NCBI RefSeq assembly: GCF_042663585.1
Contig: NZ_JBHTAN010000001.1
Span: 315,134 to 379,133 of the forward strand
Reading direction: 5' to 3'
From: Natranaeroarchaeum sp042663585
GTDB taxonomy: Archaea > Halobacteriota > Halobacteria > Halobacteriales > Natronoarchaeaceae
Length of the DNA: 64,000 nt
Position numbers and translations under genes: made by a program. The notes under the pieces are model-generated. The model saw only the letters and a list, made by a program, of their open reading frames with translations, made no database searches and was not told where the DNA came from. Numbering within the stretch: position 1 is the stretch's first letter; each line of letters begins with the position of its first letter. This document shows positions 51,812 through 59,982 of the stretch, piece by piece.

Positions 51812-53095
51812 CTACGACATTGCCTGTTCTTGAGGCTCAAACGAGCCAGTTTCCTTGTCAAACAGGTACGTCGATGGCTGTGCCAACCAGCCGTTACTCC
51901 TATCACCGCCATCCGTGGCGAGACTCGGAGATACTTGTTTCCGAATATTCTCAGCACCATTCACGTCAGCATTCGCAACCAACTCGCACTCGGCACACAC
52001 GTACAAGCCACGCTCAACACGATTCGACTCACGCTCACACCCGCACGAAGAACACGACTTTGAGGTGTTCTCCTCAGATACGCGCTCAACGGAAATGCCA
52101 GATTCTTCAGCCTTGTATTCGAGCAGGTCAGTGAATCGGTCGAACGCCCACGAGTGCAAGTCCAAGTTACCGTGCTTGCCCCAATCCTTCGTCTCACCGT
52201 CTTCATCCTCACGGATCCCGCTGAGGTCACCAATTGCAATCACACTGACGTTCTCGTCAACGCATCTCTCCACGATATGTTTCGAGAGCGTGTGGAAATA
52301 GTGCGCACGACGATTAGATTTCTTGGTGTTCAACCGTACTGATTCTTCCGACGAGGAATCATCACAGTGAGCAATATGCTTGCTGTAATAGTAATCGTCC
52401 TGTTTGAGGCAGTTCAACGGGTATAGCTCAGACTCTTGGTGTTCAAAGGCGAGAGCGGCGAAGTTACAGATACCCAGGTCGATACCAGCGGTCTTCTCAG
52501 CGTCGTTCTCTGATGCATTGATTTCGACATTGCAGACGATGTGGAGTTCCCATTCGTCTCGCTGCTTATTCCAGACAGCGCGTACCTGCTGGACGCTCTC
52601 AATCGCAGAGAGGTCAACGTCAGGTCGTGTTTGGATGTTGCAGAGAACGAAGTCCGACCAGTGCTCTTTCAGGTTCTCACCTTTGGAGAGTCGGATTCGA
52701 CCATTTTTGGTATCGAGCTTGAAGCCAGCGCCTTTGAACGTGAGCGTTGAGCGTGGATGTTCGTCGTTGTGTTTGCGATATGCTGGTGGATTCGCTTTCG
52801 AGTCCCCGTTCTGGCGTTTCTTGTACCAGCCAGTGAACGCTTCAGAGAGTTCTTCAAGAACTCGCTGACTTGACTGCGAATGTAGGTCACTATAGCGTTC
52901 GTGGGATTTGAGGTACGATTTCAGGTCGCCGTCGTCGGGGATGTGGCCAGTTTCGTTCCAGACACGCCCGCTTGTCCAGCGGGCGACGTTCCAGAGTTTA
53001 CTGGCGGCGAATCCAAGCGAATCAAGGTCGTCCTGCACTTGCTGATGGTTCTGTATGGAACCAATGAAAGTGCGTTTGACGACCTGTTTCGCCAT
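51812..53095 (-). CDS. tnpB: RNA-guided endonuclease TnpB
   Basis: This 427-residue protein has an N-terminal OrfB-type domain (AKQVVKRTFIGSIQ) and a RuvC-like nuclease: the first Asp in TAGIDLGICNFAA, the Glu/Asp region in IAIGDLSGIRED, a zinc finger with CSSCGCE and CAECEL, and the last Asp in ANADVNGAENI. All expected catalytic and zinc residues are present, so it may be active. It could act as a programmable DNA nuclease that helps keep the element in place. Confidence 0.92.
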   Translation of the reverse strand: MAKQVVKRTFIGSIQNHQQVQDDLDSLGFAASKLWNVARWTSGRVWNETGHIPDDGDLKSYLKSHERYSDLHSQSSQRVLEELSEAFTGWYKKRQNGDSKANPPAYRKHNDEHPRSTLTFKGAGFKLDTKNGRIRLSKGENLKEHWSDFVLCNIQTRPDVDLSAIESVQQVRAVWNKQRDEWELHIVCNVEINASENDAEKTAGIDLGICNFAALAFEHQESELYPLNCLKQDDYYYSKHIAHCDDSSSEESVRLNTKKSNRRAHYFHTLSKHIVERCVDENVSVIAIGDLSGIREDEDGETKDWGKHGNLDLHSWAFDRFTDLLEYKAEESGISVERVSEENTSKSCSSCGCERESNRVERGLYVCAECELVANADVNGAENIRKQVSPSLATDGGDRSNGWLAQPSTYLFDKETGSFEPQEQAMS

Positions 53096-53213
53096 ACATA
53101 ACCTATGTTTCTTAGCTTATGGACAAGTGTCGGTTTCGGGTCGCGTGGAATATCCAGAAATGCCGAACAACGGTTATTGTATCATCAGTTGGCGGCGCGT
53201 ATCCACGCCGTAA

Positions 53214-53615
53214 ACGACGTGGTATTGCGCCTGCTCAGCGTATAAACAGACGTTCGATCCGGAGTTTTTTGATGATGCCCACATCGTCACTGCTGGCATT
53301 CGGATGGCAGATGGCTCGGTATATGAGGGTGTGGGTTTACCGGCCAGTATCGGACGGGCCTCGGTCTGTGGAGAGCCAGTTGCAGTTGGCTCAGCCATTG
53401 CAGACGGGTATGACCATGACGAGATTCAGACGTCCGTAGCCGTATCGTACCCATTGCCCTATCATGACGCAACCGAAGCGCGCGTTATCCCGCCGTGTGG
53501 CGTCTGTCGAGAGCTATTGGCTGACTACAACGAGCAAATGCGTGTGATCGTACCCGTCGATGGTGACCATCAGGTCGTCAGTGCAATTGGTCTTCTCCCG
53601 ACCCGGACCTGGTAA
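53214..53615 (+). CDS. Cytidine deaminase-like protein, 5' shortened
   Basis: The frame opens after a stop at 53211 and encodes FDPEFFDDAHIVTAGIRMADGS, ASVCGEPVAVGSAIADGY, ARVIPPCGVCRELLADYNEQM and SAIGLLPTRTW. The zinc-binding Cys pair (PCGVC), the Cys of SVCGE and the catalytic Glu are present. No start codon lies before the ATG at 53304, which would remove the first strand; the natural 5' end may have been lost beside the tnpB element. Function would be pyrimidine nucleoside deamination if translated. Confidence 0.6.
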   Translation, partial: TTWYCACSAYKQTFDPEFFDDAHIVTAGIRMADGSVYEGVGLPASIGRASVCGEPVAVGSAIADGYDHDEIQTSVAVSYPLPYHDATEARVIPPCGVCRELLADYNEQMRVIVPVDGDHQVVSAIGLLPTRTW

Positions 53616-53735
53616 GCCGTTCATCTGTATCGACCATTTCGCCCGTGGTTCTTTCTGACTGAAACCTCCGAGCGGTCGATCTGCAATCTGAGCGGACAGG
53701 TGAGAGCAAAGCGGGAGTGGGGGTGGAATTTTGGT

Positions 53736-54100
53736 ATGGAGGCCGTACGTGTACACGTGACAGACCAGAGCCAGAATGCGAATGATGCGGAAGAGCACGA
53801 AGAAGAGGAATTCGAGTTGGAGGGCCTCATGACCCGCGAACAGGGAGAGAACGTCCTCCGTCGCCTCGCCACCGGCGTTGCGAGCGGGTCAGTAGAACTG
53901 GGCCGCGATGAGGGCCCGGTGACCGTTCCCGAGCAGTTCAAGTGGAAGTTGAGTACGAGGAAGAAGAGGATGAGGCCGAATTGGAAGTCGAGCTAGAGTG
54001 GTCGATGGCTGACGGTGAGGCAGTCTCACCCGAAGAAGACGAGAGCGACGGGACGGAGGAACCCGAAACGAGTGAGCAGGGAGCAGACGACCAGGAATGA
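53736..54100 (+). pseudogene. Amphi-Trp domain protein, frameshifted
   Basis: From ATG 53736 the frame encodes a short front and the amphi-Trp text EEFELEGLMTREQGENVLRRLATG, VPEQFK. Near 53942 it must shift by one base to give VEVEYEEEEDEAELEVELEW and an acidic tail ending at 54100. Restoring one G (AAG-GTG) joins them. Without it the frame ends at 53996 in basic text. The domain's role is not established. Confidence 0.75.
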
Positions 54101-54243
54101 ACAGCAGGACAGTCGGACGCAGTGAACACTGTGAGGCACTGTCACGGGAGCGAAACCTACTGTCAGAGAAAAAGTGAACCCCACAGGGGAGATACAGGAC
54201 TATCAGTATCGAGCGTGCCCGCATCTACCGACGTACCGGACGG

Positions 54244-56400
54244 TCACGTGATTTCAATCTCGAAACGAGCACCACCGTCGGGACCGTTTGTGGCAGTGAT
54301 CTCCCAGTCGTGTCGGTCAACGACTTCCTTGACGATACCCAGCCCGAATCCGGTCCCGTCGTCAGCGGTCGTATATCCCGCTTCGAACACGTTCGTACTC
54401 TCTGAGTCGGGGAGTCCGCCCCCGTCATCAGCAACATAGAAGCCAGTATCTGTGTTCCCAATCGTCACTGTTACGTCTGGCCCGCCGTGTTCGACGGCAT
54501 TCTGGAACAGATTTAGTACGAGCTGTTGGAGCTGATCGGGATCTGCCTCGATGGTACGGTCTGTCTCAATCGAGAGCGTCGCATCCTTTGTCGATAGTGT
54601 TCCCCAGCATAGCTGGGCGACGTCCGGCAACTGGACTGCTTCGAGGTCCATTACTGCTTCCCCGGCCTGCGCGAGCGCCAGTAAATCGTCGATCAGGGCA
54701 TCCATCCGGCCCAACGCGTAGTCGATCTCGTCGATGTTGTCGCTGTCGCAGTCCTCTCGCAGTAACTCCAGGCGGCCTTTCGCGAGCTGTAACGGGTTCC
54801 GGAGATCGTGACTTACGACACTCGTGAATCGGTCCAACCGCTCGTTCTGCTGGACGAGTTCACGCTCGCGTCGCTTCTGGTCACTGATGTCACGGTCCAT
54901 CGCCACGATCCGATCCTCTCCATCCAAGTTGAGACGGATAAGGTGGATTTCGATGGGGAATGTGGACCCGTCTTTCCGTTCGAGTTTTCCCTCGAATCGA
55001 CGCGGGGTATTCGGCGGGAGTGACTCCCAGAATGACGACGCGCGCTCCGGATCGGCCGTTGGATCGAGATCCCAGACATACTGTCCGATCAGTTCGTCTT
55101 CAGTGTATCCGAGTTCGTCACACAGTCGCTGGTTGGCATCCCGGATGACGCCGTCGAAGTCGTGGATTATAAACATATCCGGCGAATGCTCGAACAGCGC
55201 CTCGAGACGCGCGGTATGGGACTGTAACCGTTGTTCGTACCTCTTGTGCTCCGTAACGTCGTCCTGGAATCCGACAAAGAGATCGACATCGCCGTCAGCG
55301 TCATACAGTGGTGCGATGCGGACGCGATTCCAGAATTCCGTGCCGTCCTTCCGGTAGTTCCGCACCTCGACGGTTACCGGCTCGCGATTATCAATGGCTC
55401 TTCGAAGCTCCTCGACTGGCTCATCATCAGTGCCATCGCCCTGGAGGAATCGACAGTTCTGCCCAAACACCTCGTGTTTCTCGTAGCCAGTGAGTGCCGT
55501 GAATTCGTCGTTCGCGTAGATAATCGGGTTATCCTCCTGGTTGGGGTCCGTCAATAGAATCCCGATCGGAGCCTCATCCATTGCTTGCTCTTTCGCCGAT
55601 AGATGCAGCGTCCCCGCATCAGTCGCTTGTGGTGGCGTGAGTGTACAGATCAGCGAGTTATCGGTAGTAAACGAGAGCGTGTGCTCGAGGTCGATTGGTT
55701 CGCCGTGCTTCCGGACGAACGACGTAGTGCCGTGCCAACGCCCATCGCGTGCCTCCGGAAGGAGGACGTCGTAGACGTGATCGACATCCTCGTCGTGGTA
55801 GAACGTTTCCCAATGGAGGCCGATAAGCTCCTCGGGTTCGTAGCCGAGAAGCTCCGCACAGGCGGAATTCGCGTACTCGATGTAGCCATCGTCATCAAGA
55901 ATGCTGATGCCGTCGTGTGCGGTTTCGATGGCTTCGAGACCACGGTTCATGTACCGTTCGGCCCAGTATCCTTCGACAGCGTTCTGCACGCGATTCGCGA
56001 GGACGCCATACTGGTCCGTGCTAGTGGTCTTCTGGAGATAGTCAGTGACGCCTGCCGTGATGGCTTCGCCAGCGATCTCCTCACTACCTTTTCCAGTGAA
56101 GAGGATAAACGGAAGATCTGGATAGGACTCACGTACTCGTTCCAGTACCTCCAAACCGTCTACGCCCGGCATCTCGTAGTCGCTCACGATACAATCAACA
56201 GACGACTCGTTCTCTTTGAGAACGTCTAGGGCATCGCGAGAGTCTGTTATACTGCGGACATTGAAACAGTCACGTTCATGTTCAAGGAAGGTGGCGACAA
56301 GCCCGGCGAAACTGGGGTCGTCATCGATATGGAGGATATCGATAGTTTTCGAGTCCGGAAGGATTGTTGAGTTCTTACGGACTCTTCTATCACCGTTCAT
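54244..56400 (-). CDS. REC-PAS-LOV-PAS histidine kinase, probable blue-light sensor
   Basis: This 718-residue cytoplasmic protein has a receiver domain (HIDDDPS, D74 in SDYEMPG), a PAS domain (about 155-255), a LOV-type PAS (about 270-390), a third PAS (about 400-510), a HisKA motif (SHDLRNPL, H531) and a HATPase (NLFQNAVEHGG, VADDGGGLPD, GTGFGLGIV). The LOV core has GQNCRFLQG, with C316 as the flavin-adduct Cys, and NYRKDGTEFWN, so it should bind FMN and sense blue light. It has no TM segment. The second kinase at 59983 has the same overall plan without LOV. Confidence 0.9.
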   Translation of the reverse strand: MNGDRRVRKNSTILPDSKTIDILHIDDDPSFAGLVATFLEHERDCFNVRSITDSRDALDVLKENESSVDCIVSDYEMPGVDGLEVLERVRESYPDLPFILFTGKGSEEIAGEAITAGVTDYLQKTTSTDQYGVLANRVQNAVEGYWAERYMNRGLEAIETAHDGISILDDDGYIEYANSACAELLGYEPEELIGLHWETFYHDEDVDHVYDVLLPEARDGRWHGTTSFVRKHGEPIDLEHTLSFTTDNSLICTLTPPQATDAGTLHLSAKEQAMDEAPIGILLTDPNQEDNPIIYANDEFTALTGYEKHEVFGQNCRFLQGDGTDDEPVEELRRAIDNREPVTVEVRNYRKDGTEFWNRVRIAPLYDADGDVDLFVGFQDDVTEHKRYEQRLQSHTARLEALFEHSPDMFIIHDFDGVIRDANQRLCDELGYTEDELIGQYVWDLDPTADPERASSFWESLPPNTPRRFEGKLERKDGSTFPIEIHLIRLNLDGEDRIVAMDRDISDQKRRERELVQQNERLDRFTSVVSHDLRNPLQLAKGRLELLREDCDSDNIDEIDYALGRMDALIDDLLALAQAGEAVMDLEAVQLPDVAQLCWGTLSTKDATLSIETDRTIEADPDQLQQLVLNLFQNAVEHGGPDVTVTIGNTDTGFYVADDGGGLPDSESTNVFEAGYTTADDGTGFGLGIVKEVVDRHDWEITATNGPDGGARFEIEIT

Positions 56401-56509
56401 ACTGCTTACTCGTCCGCAAGCATTAATTGGTTTATTGATTAGCTCCGTAGCACTTGAACTTTCTGAGAAGTGGAGAACTCACCGTTGCCACTGCACCGAG
56501 TCCCGCTGA

Positions 56510-57175
56510 TCAATCTGGCGTTTCACTCTCATCCATCAGGGAAGATATGATGAGTCGCTTGATTCCACGTCGAAGCAGACCACTTGCTGCAGGTTGAGAG
56601 ATATCCAGATCAGCGGCGACCTCGCTGAGAGTTGCGTTCCGTGGTTCTTCGAAGTACCCCGATCTGAATGCGGCGAGGAGTGCTTCTCGCTGGCTATCGG
56701 TCAACCCGGCGTCCGTATTCCCCAAACCAGCGTATTCATTCACGCGCAGCAAATCGATATCAATGTCGTGCTGTTGTGCATAGTCCCAAAGATGAACTAG
56801 ATCCGTTCGCTCGGGCATCCATACTGTTAGGATCCAGGCGCTTCCATCGTTTTCCATGTCGAGGATAACACCATTCGCGGCCGAAATTACTGGTGAGAGG
56901 ATCTTCGCTTTGTCTGTATACTCAAAGCTATATATCGCCTCCTTGTCTCTGGTTTCAATAACTCGTTCGAATTCGCCAATGGTACTATCATTCCGTAACC
57001 CGTCCTCGAACCGCTGGAAATCAGATGATTCTATGTAATAAAAGAACTTCCCCGACGTCGGGTCAGTTCCAGCCTCTGACACCGACTTGACTTTCGAACT
57101 TCGATCGTGACTGACTGACTGTGTGAGCACTATGTCAGGATGCTCGGCCCGGACAACGGCTTTAATATCGGTCAT
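56510..57175 (-). CDS. Bacterio-opsin activator-type HTH-10 regulator
   Basis: This 221-residue protein has a Bat-like association domain in the front and a C-terminal HTH-10: LTDSQREALLAAFRSGYFEEPRNATLSEVAADLDISQPAASGLLRRG. These proteins regulate transcription in haloarchaea. It lies 110 bases upstream of the LOV kinase on the same strand and could be its partner output. Confidence 0.87.
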   Translation of the reverse strand: MTDIKAVVRAEHPDIVLTQSVSHDRSSKVKSVSEAGTDPTSGKFFYYIESSDFQRFEDGLRNDSTIGEFERVIETRDKEAIYSFEYTDKAKILSPVISAANGVILDMENDGSAWILTVWMPERTDLVHLWDYAQQHDIDIDLLRVNEYAGLGNTDAGLTDSQREALLAAFRSGYFEEPRNATLSEVAADLDISQPAASGLLRRGIKRLIISSLMDESETPD

Positions 57176-57658
57176 TGTTCTGTAAAGTGATGGTTTCGTA
57201 CATTAGGTGTTAGGATTATATTTGAGATACTTGATGTAAATATATTGCGATGCTTGTTACCGGGCTTATACGGAGGTCGTGTGGTGGCTTAACTGAGTCG
57301 GTCAGTCGTAATTCTTGAATGCGAGGATGGGGTTCAATTTTTTCACGTCTCATGTGTCTCGTCAGAGCGGAAGATCAATTCAGAAATCACACACTTCACT
57401 CTTGAATTAGCTGGTTCAACGGACTCGTTCGCAGTTCTATCCCCTTTTTCAGATGCGACGGCTGAACAGCGTTGTCCAGATGTACTCAAACCAACTGGCT
57501 TCGGACGACGGGGTGACCCCGGCAGGGAGGTAGATTTTTGATTCAGTAGCTCTGTCTTGATCATCAGCATGGTTTCTCTGTGTCATACAACTGAATAGAA
57601 GACTCGTAACCGCATTGTTCTGTAGCTTAAGCGTATAACCTGCTTATAAATAGCAAGG
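57176..57658. other. Region without a gene
   Basis: No convincing frame; a minus-strand 75-codon frame (57343-57570) is Ser/Arg-rich and unsupported. GATATATTTGAGATACTTGATG-like AT-rich DNA (57211-57245) lies just upstream of the HTH-10 gene and probably holds its promoter. Confidence 0.35.
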
Positions 57659-57992
57659 AGAATACCTGCGGCTTTAGCTGCCCCCAGACATCACAGATTT
57701 CTGGTGTGGGAACGAGACCTGCGGTCTCGTTAACGCAGGCTGAATCCGACAACTCGGAATCAGTCTACGTTTACTGGCCCCTCCGAGATTTCTCAATCCG
57801 TGTTTTGAACTGACAGGCAAGCCTACTCAGGAGCAGGAATCGGTTAGGAACGGACCGATTCCCGCCAGTCCTACGATGGCGGCCTGTCCGCCCCAAACAA
57901 TGAGACAGTAATCGGAACCAGTCGGGTGAACGGTCGGTTCCTACTTTTCAGCAGCGAGAGAATCCCGCCGTTCACGGCGGGCGAGGATGTCC
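57659..57992 (+). mobile_element. Non-autonomous IS200/IS605-type element (MITE), copy 2
   Basis: The left end shows TGCGGCTTTAGCTGC with CTGAATCCGACAACTCGGAA further on; the right end is CCCGCCG-TTCA-CGGCGGG (57964-57981) followed by AGGATGTC. It shares internal sequence with the element at 41877 (CCGACAAC, ACTGACAGGCA, GATGGCGGC), so both come from one family. A 60-base insert with its own ACGAGACC/GGTCTCGT hairpin (57713-57732) interrupts the left end. Confidence 0.65.
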
Positions 57993-58004
57993 CCCGGATA
58001 TTAA

Positions 58005-58283
58005 TCACTCCTCGCGATCGGACAACCGCTCGGACAGCCGATCCAGCTTCTCTTGAGCGGACTCGCGGCGGTCTCGTGTTACCTCCGGTTGGTACTCCAT
58101 CGAGACGATCTCCCCCGCTTCGAGCGTCACCGAAAGCACGCCCCCATCCGTTTGAGCGGGTTCGGGCAGACGATCAGCCGCGATATCCAGTTGCTCGATT
58201 ACCTCCCCATCCTCCTCGAGCAGGATCACGGCGATATCGCCATCTTCGATCCGGTCGACAACGGCAGTGTAAGTCCCCTCCAT
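58005..58283 (-). CDS. DUF3006 domain protein
   Basis: This 92-residue protein is typical DUF3006: TYTAVVDRIEDGDIAVILLEEDGEVIEQL and LPEPAQTDGGVLSVTLEAGEIV, with a charged coiled tail. DUF3006 genes often follow ComEC-like metallo-beta-lactamase genes, as here after three bases. Function unknown. Confidence 0.88.
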   Translation of the reverse strand: MEGTYTAVVDRIEDGDIAVILLEEDGEVIEQLDIAADRLPEPAQTDGGVLSVTLEAGEIVSMEYQPEVTRDRRESAQEKLDRLSERLSDREE

Positions 58284-58286
58284 TGT

Positions 58287-59759
58287 TCACCCCACAACAG
58301 ACGCGACAGTCCCATCAATCCCACTGCCCGAACTCCCTGCAACAAGCGGGCTGGGTGGCTGAAGGTTCGCCGTGTCGTCGGCGTCGGGCGTCTCCTCGAG
58401 GATATCCTCGGGAGCCGTCGAGAACGACTCCTGGGTCTCGATAGCAGTCGCCGTCCCATCGGTTCGGACCACGATATCGCCGTGGACGCCCGTCCAGTAC
58501 GTCTCGATATCCCGGTCGGCGAATCGGTCGAGCACGACGTCGTTCGGATGGCCGTACTGTGAGTCGTAGGCGCTCGAAATGATGGCCGTCTCGGGAGTCA
58601 TGGTGTCCAGCAAGGCCTCGCTGGAGGAGGTCGAGGACCCGTGATGGCCGACTTTGTACACGTCGCCCTCGAGATCGCTTCCTTGTTCCTCGATCAGTTG
58701 TTGTTCGACATCGGTGTCGATGTCGCCGGTTGTCACGTACTGGAACTCGCCGATATCGAACGTCAGCACGATACTGTTCTCGTTGACGTCGCTGCCGGTC
58801 TCCGTGGGCGGGTGCAACACCTGCGCGGAGACGGTCCCCGCAAGCGGCAGTTCGTCACCTCGTTCGACGAGAAGGAGTTCGACGTCGTGCTCGTCGATGG
58901 CATCGAGGTAGTTAGTGTAGGTCGCCGAACTCGAGGGCACGCCCGAATCGTACGCGGTCCCAATGCCCTCACCGTTCGTCTCGAAATGCTCGATCACAGC
59001 AGCGTGGCCGCCGATGTGGTCGGCGTCGGCGTGCGTCGCGACCAGGTGGTCGATCCGGTCGATCTCCTGTGCTTCGAGGTAGTCGATCACCTCACTGCCG
59101 TTCTGGCACCAGTCGCCGCTGTCGATCAGGATCGTCTCGTTGGCCGGCGTGACGATGAGGGTCGAGTCGCCCTGCCCGACGTCGATGTGGTGAACTTCGA
59201 GTTCGCCTTCAACAGTACTCTGTGTGTCGCCATCGCTCTCGTCGTCGGTCTCGTCATCGGTGTCGTCGGTCTCATCGCCGGCGTCGCTGTCCGACTCGGT
59301 TCCCACCATGTCGCCGTAGGCGTGCTCCATCACGACCTGGCCATCGGCGTCGACGAGTCGAACCACGTCGCCGTCGCCTCGCCAGATGTTGACGTTGTAT
59401 CCCCAGTACAGCTCGGTCTCCGTTGCCTCGCCGTCTCCGGTCGTTACTTTCACTGTCTCCCCGGGTTCGAGGACGAACTCACTGGGAAACGAAAAGGGCG
59501 AGAGGCCGCCATCGACTTGGCCGCCCTCTCGGTCACGGAGCTCGAATCCGGAGAGGTCGGCGGGCTTATCGGCGGTGTTTTCGAGGACGATGGACTCCTC
59601 GCCGGGTGAGACGTCCGCGACGTTCAGGTCGACGATTTCGACGGCGTCTCCCACCGCCTGCGGGTCGTCGATCACGTCCTCGGTCTCGCCGGTGCTAGCC
59701 GTACATCCGGCAAGACCGACGAGCAGCACTACGGCGATTATGAGGATCGCTCGTTTCAT
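58287..59759 (-). CDS. Secreted lipoprotein with lamin-tail and metallo-beta-lactamase domains (ComEC-like)
   Basis: This 490-residue protein has a lipobox (LVGLAGC, C19), a lamin-tail domain (about 40-140: IVDLNVADVSPGEESIVLENT), an Asp-rich linker of about 40 residues, and a metallo-beta-lactamase domain (about 195-420) with the metal motif THADADHIGGH, GHHGSS and YGHPN. The order resembles ComEC-type competence hydrolases and secreted nucleases. A further start at 59834 is possible but would spoil the signal. It probably hydrolyses phosphodiesters at the surface. DUF3006 follows it. Confidence 0.9.
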   Translation of the reverse strand: MKRAILIIAVVLLVGLAGCTASTGETEDVIDDPQAVGDAVEIVDLNVADVSPGEESIVLENTADKPADLSGFELRDREGGQVDGGLSPFSFPSEFVLEPGETVKVTTGDGEATETELYWGYNVNIWRGDGDVVRLVDADGQVVMEHAYGDMVGTESDSDAGDETDDTDDETDDESDGDTQSTVEGELEVHHIDVGQGDSTLIVTPANETILIDSGDWCQNGSEVIDYLEAQEIDRIDHLVATHADADHIGGHAAVIEHFETNGEGIGTAYDSGVPSSSATYTNYLDAIDEHDVELLLVERGDELPLAGTVSAQVLHPPTETGSDVNENSIVLTFDIGEFQYVTTGDIDTDVEQQLIEEQGSDLEGDVYKVGHHGSSTSSSEALLDTMTPETAIISSAYDSQYGHPNDVVLDRFADRDIETYWTGVHGDIVVRTDGTATAIETQESFSTAPEDILEETPDADDTANLQPPSPLVAGSSGSGIDGTVASVVG

Positions 59760-59982
59760 ACTCGGTGTATTCAGGGGCAGTGTTTGAGTGTTCCGTCCGG
59801 GACGGTAGTAGTGGTAGCGCCAAACCTGTAGCATGGTCCCTTCGGAATGGCTGTCTCTAACACCTCTTTCAGAGACAATGGACTGAGACTACTGTTAAAC
59901 AGAGCTGCGAACTGACCGGTGAGGGAACTACTAGATAAATATAATAAATGTCTTGGTATGCAAGATGTAAGGCGCGTATGGG
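59760..59982. other. Intergenic region with repeat copy G
   Basis: It holds the promoter side of the secreted nuclease gene and, at 59954-59981, TATGCAAGATGTAAGGCGCG, a member of the dispersed repeat family. No gene is seen. Confidence 0.35.

Larger units (their letters stand above)
51741..53110 (-). mobile_element. IS605-type element with tnpB only (IS1341 group)
   Basis: The right end has the hairpin CCTCCGCG-TGAA-CGCGGAGG (51751-51770) with GGATGTCAA at the tip (51741-51749), the same as the element at 41877. It carries one gene, tnpB, and no tnpA. The left end is not obvious and lies near 53100. Confidence 0.7.

Noticed and set aside
53887..54224. Minus-strand frame behind the amphi-Trp gene
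   Set aside because: Complement of the acidic tail of the amphi-Trp gene; Leu/Arg/Pro-rich.
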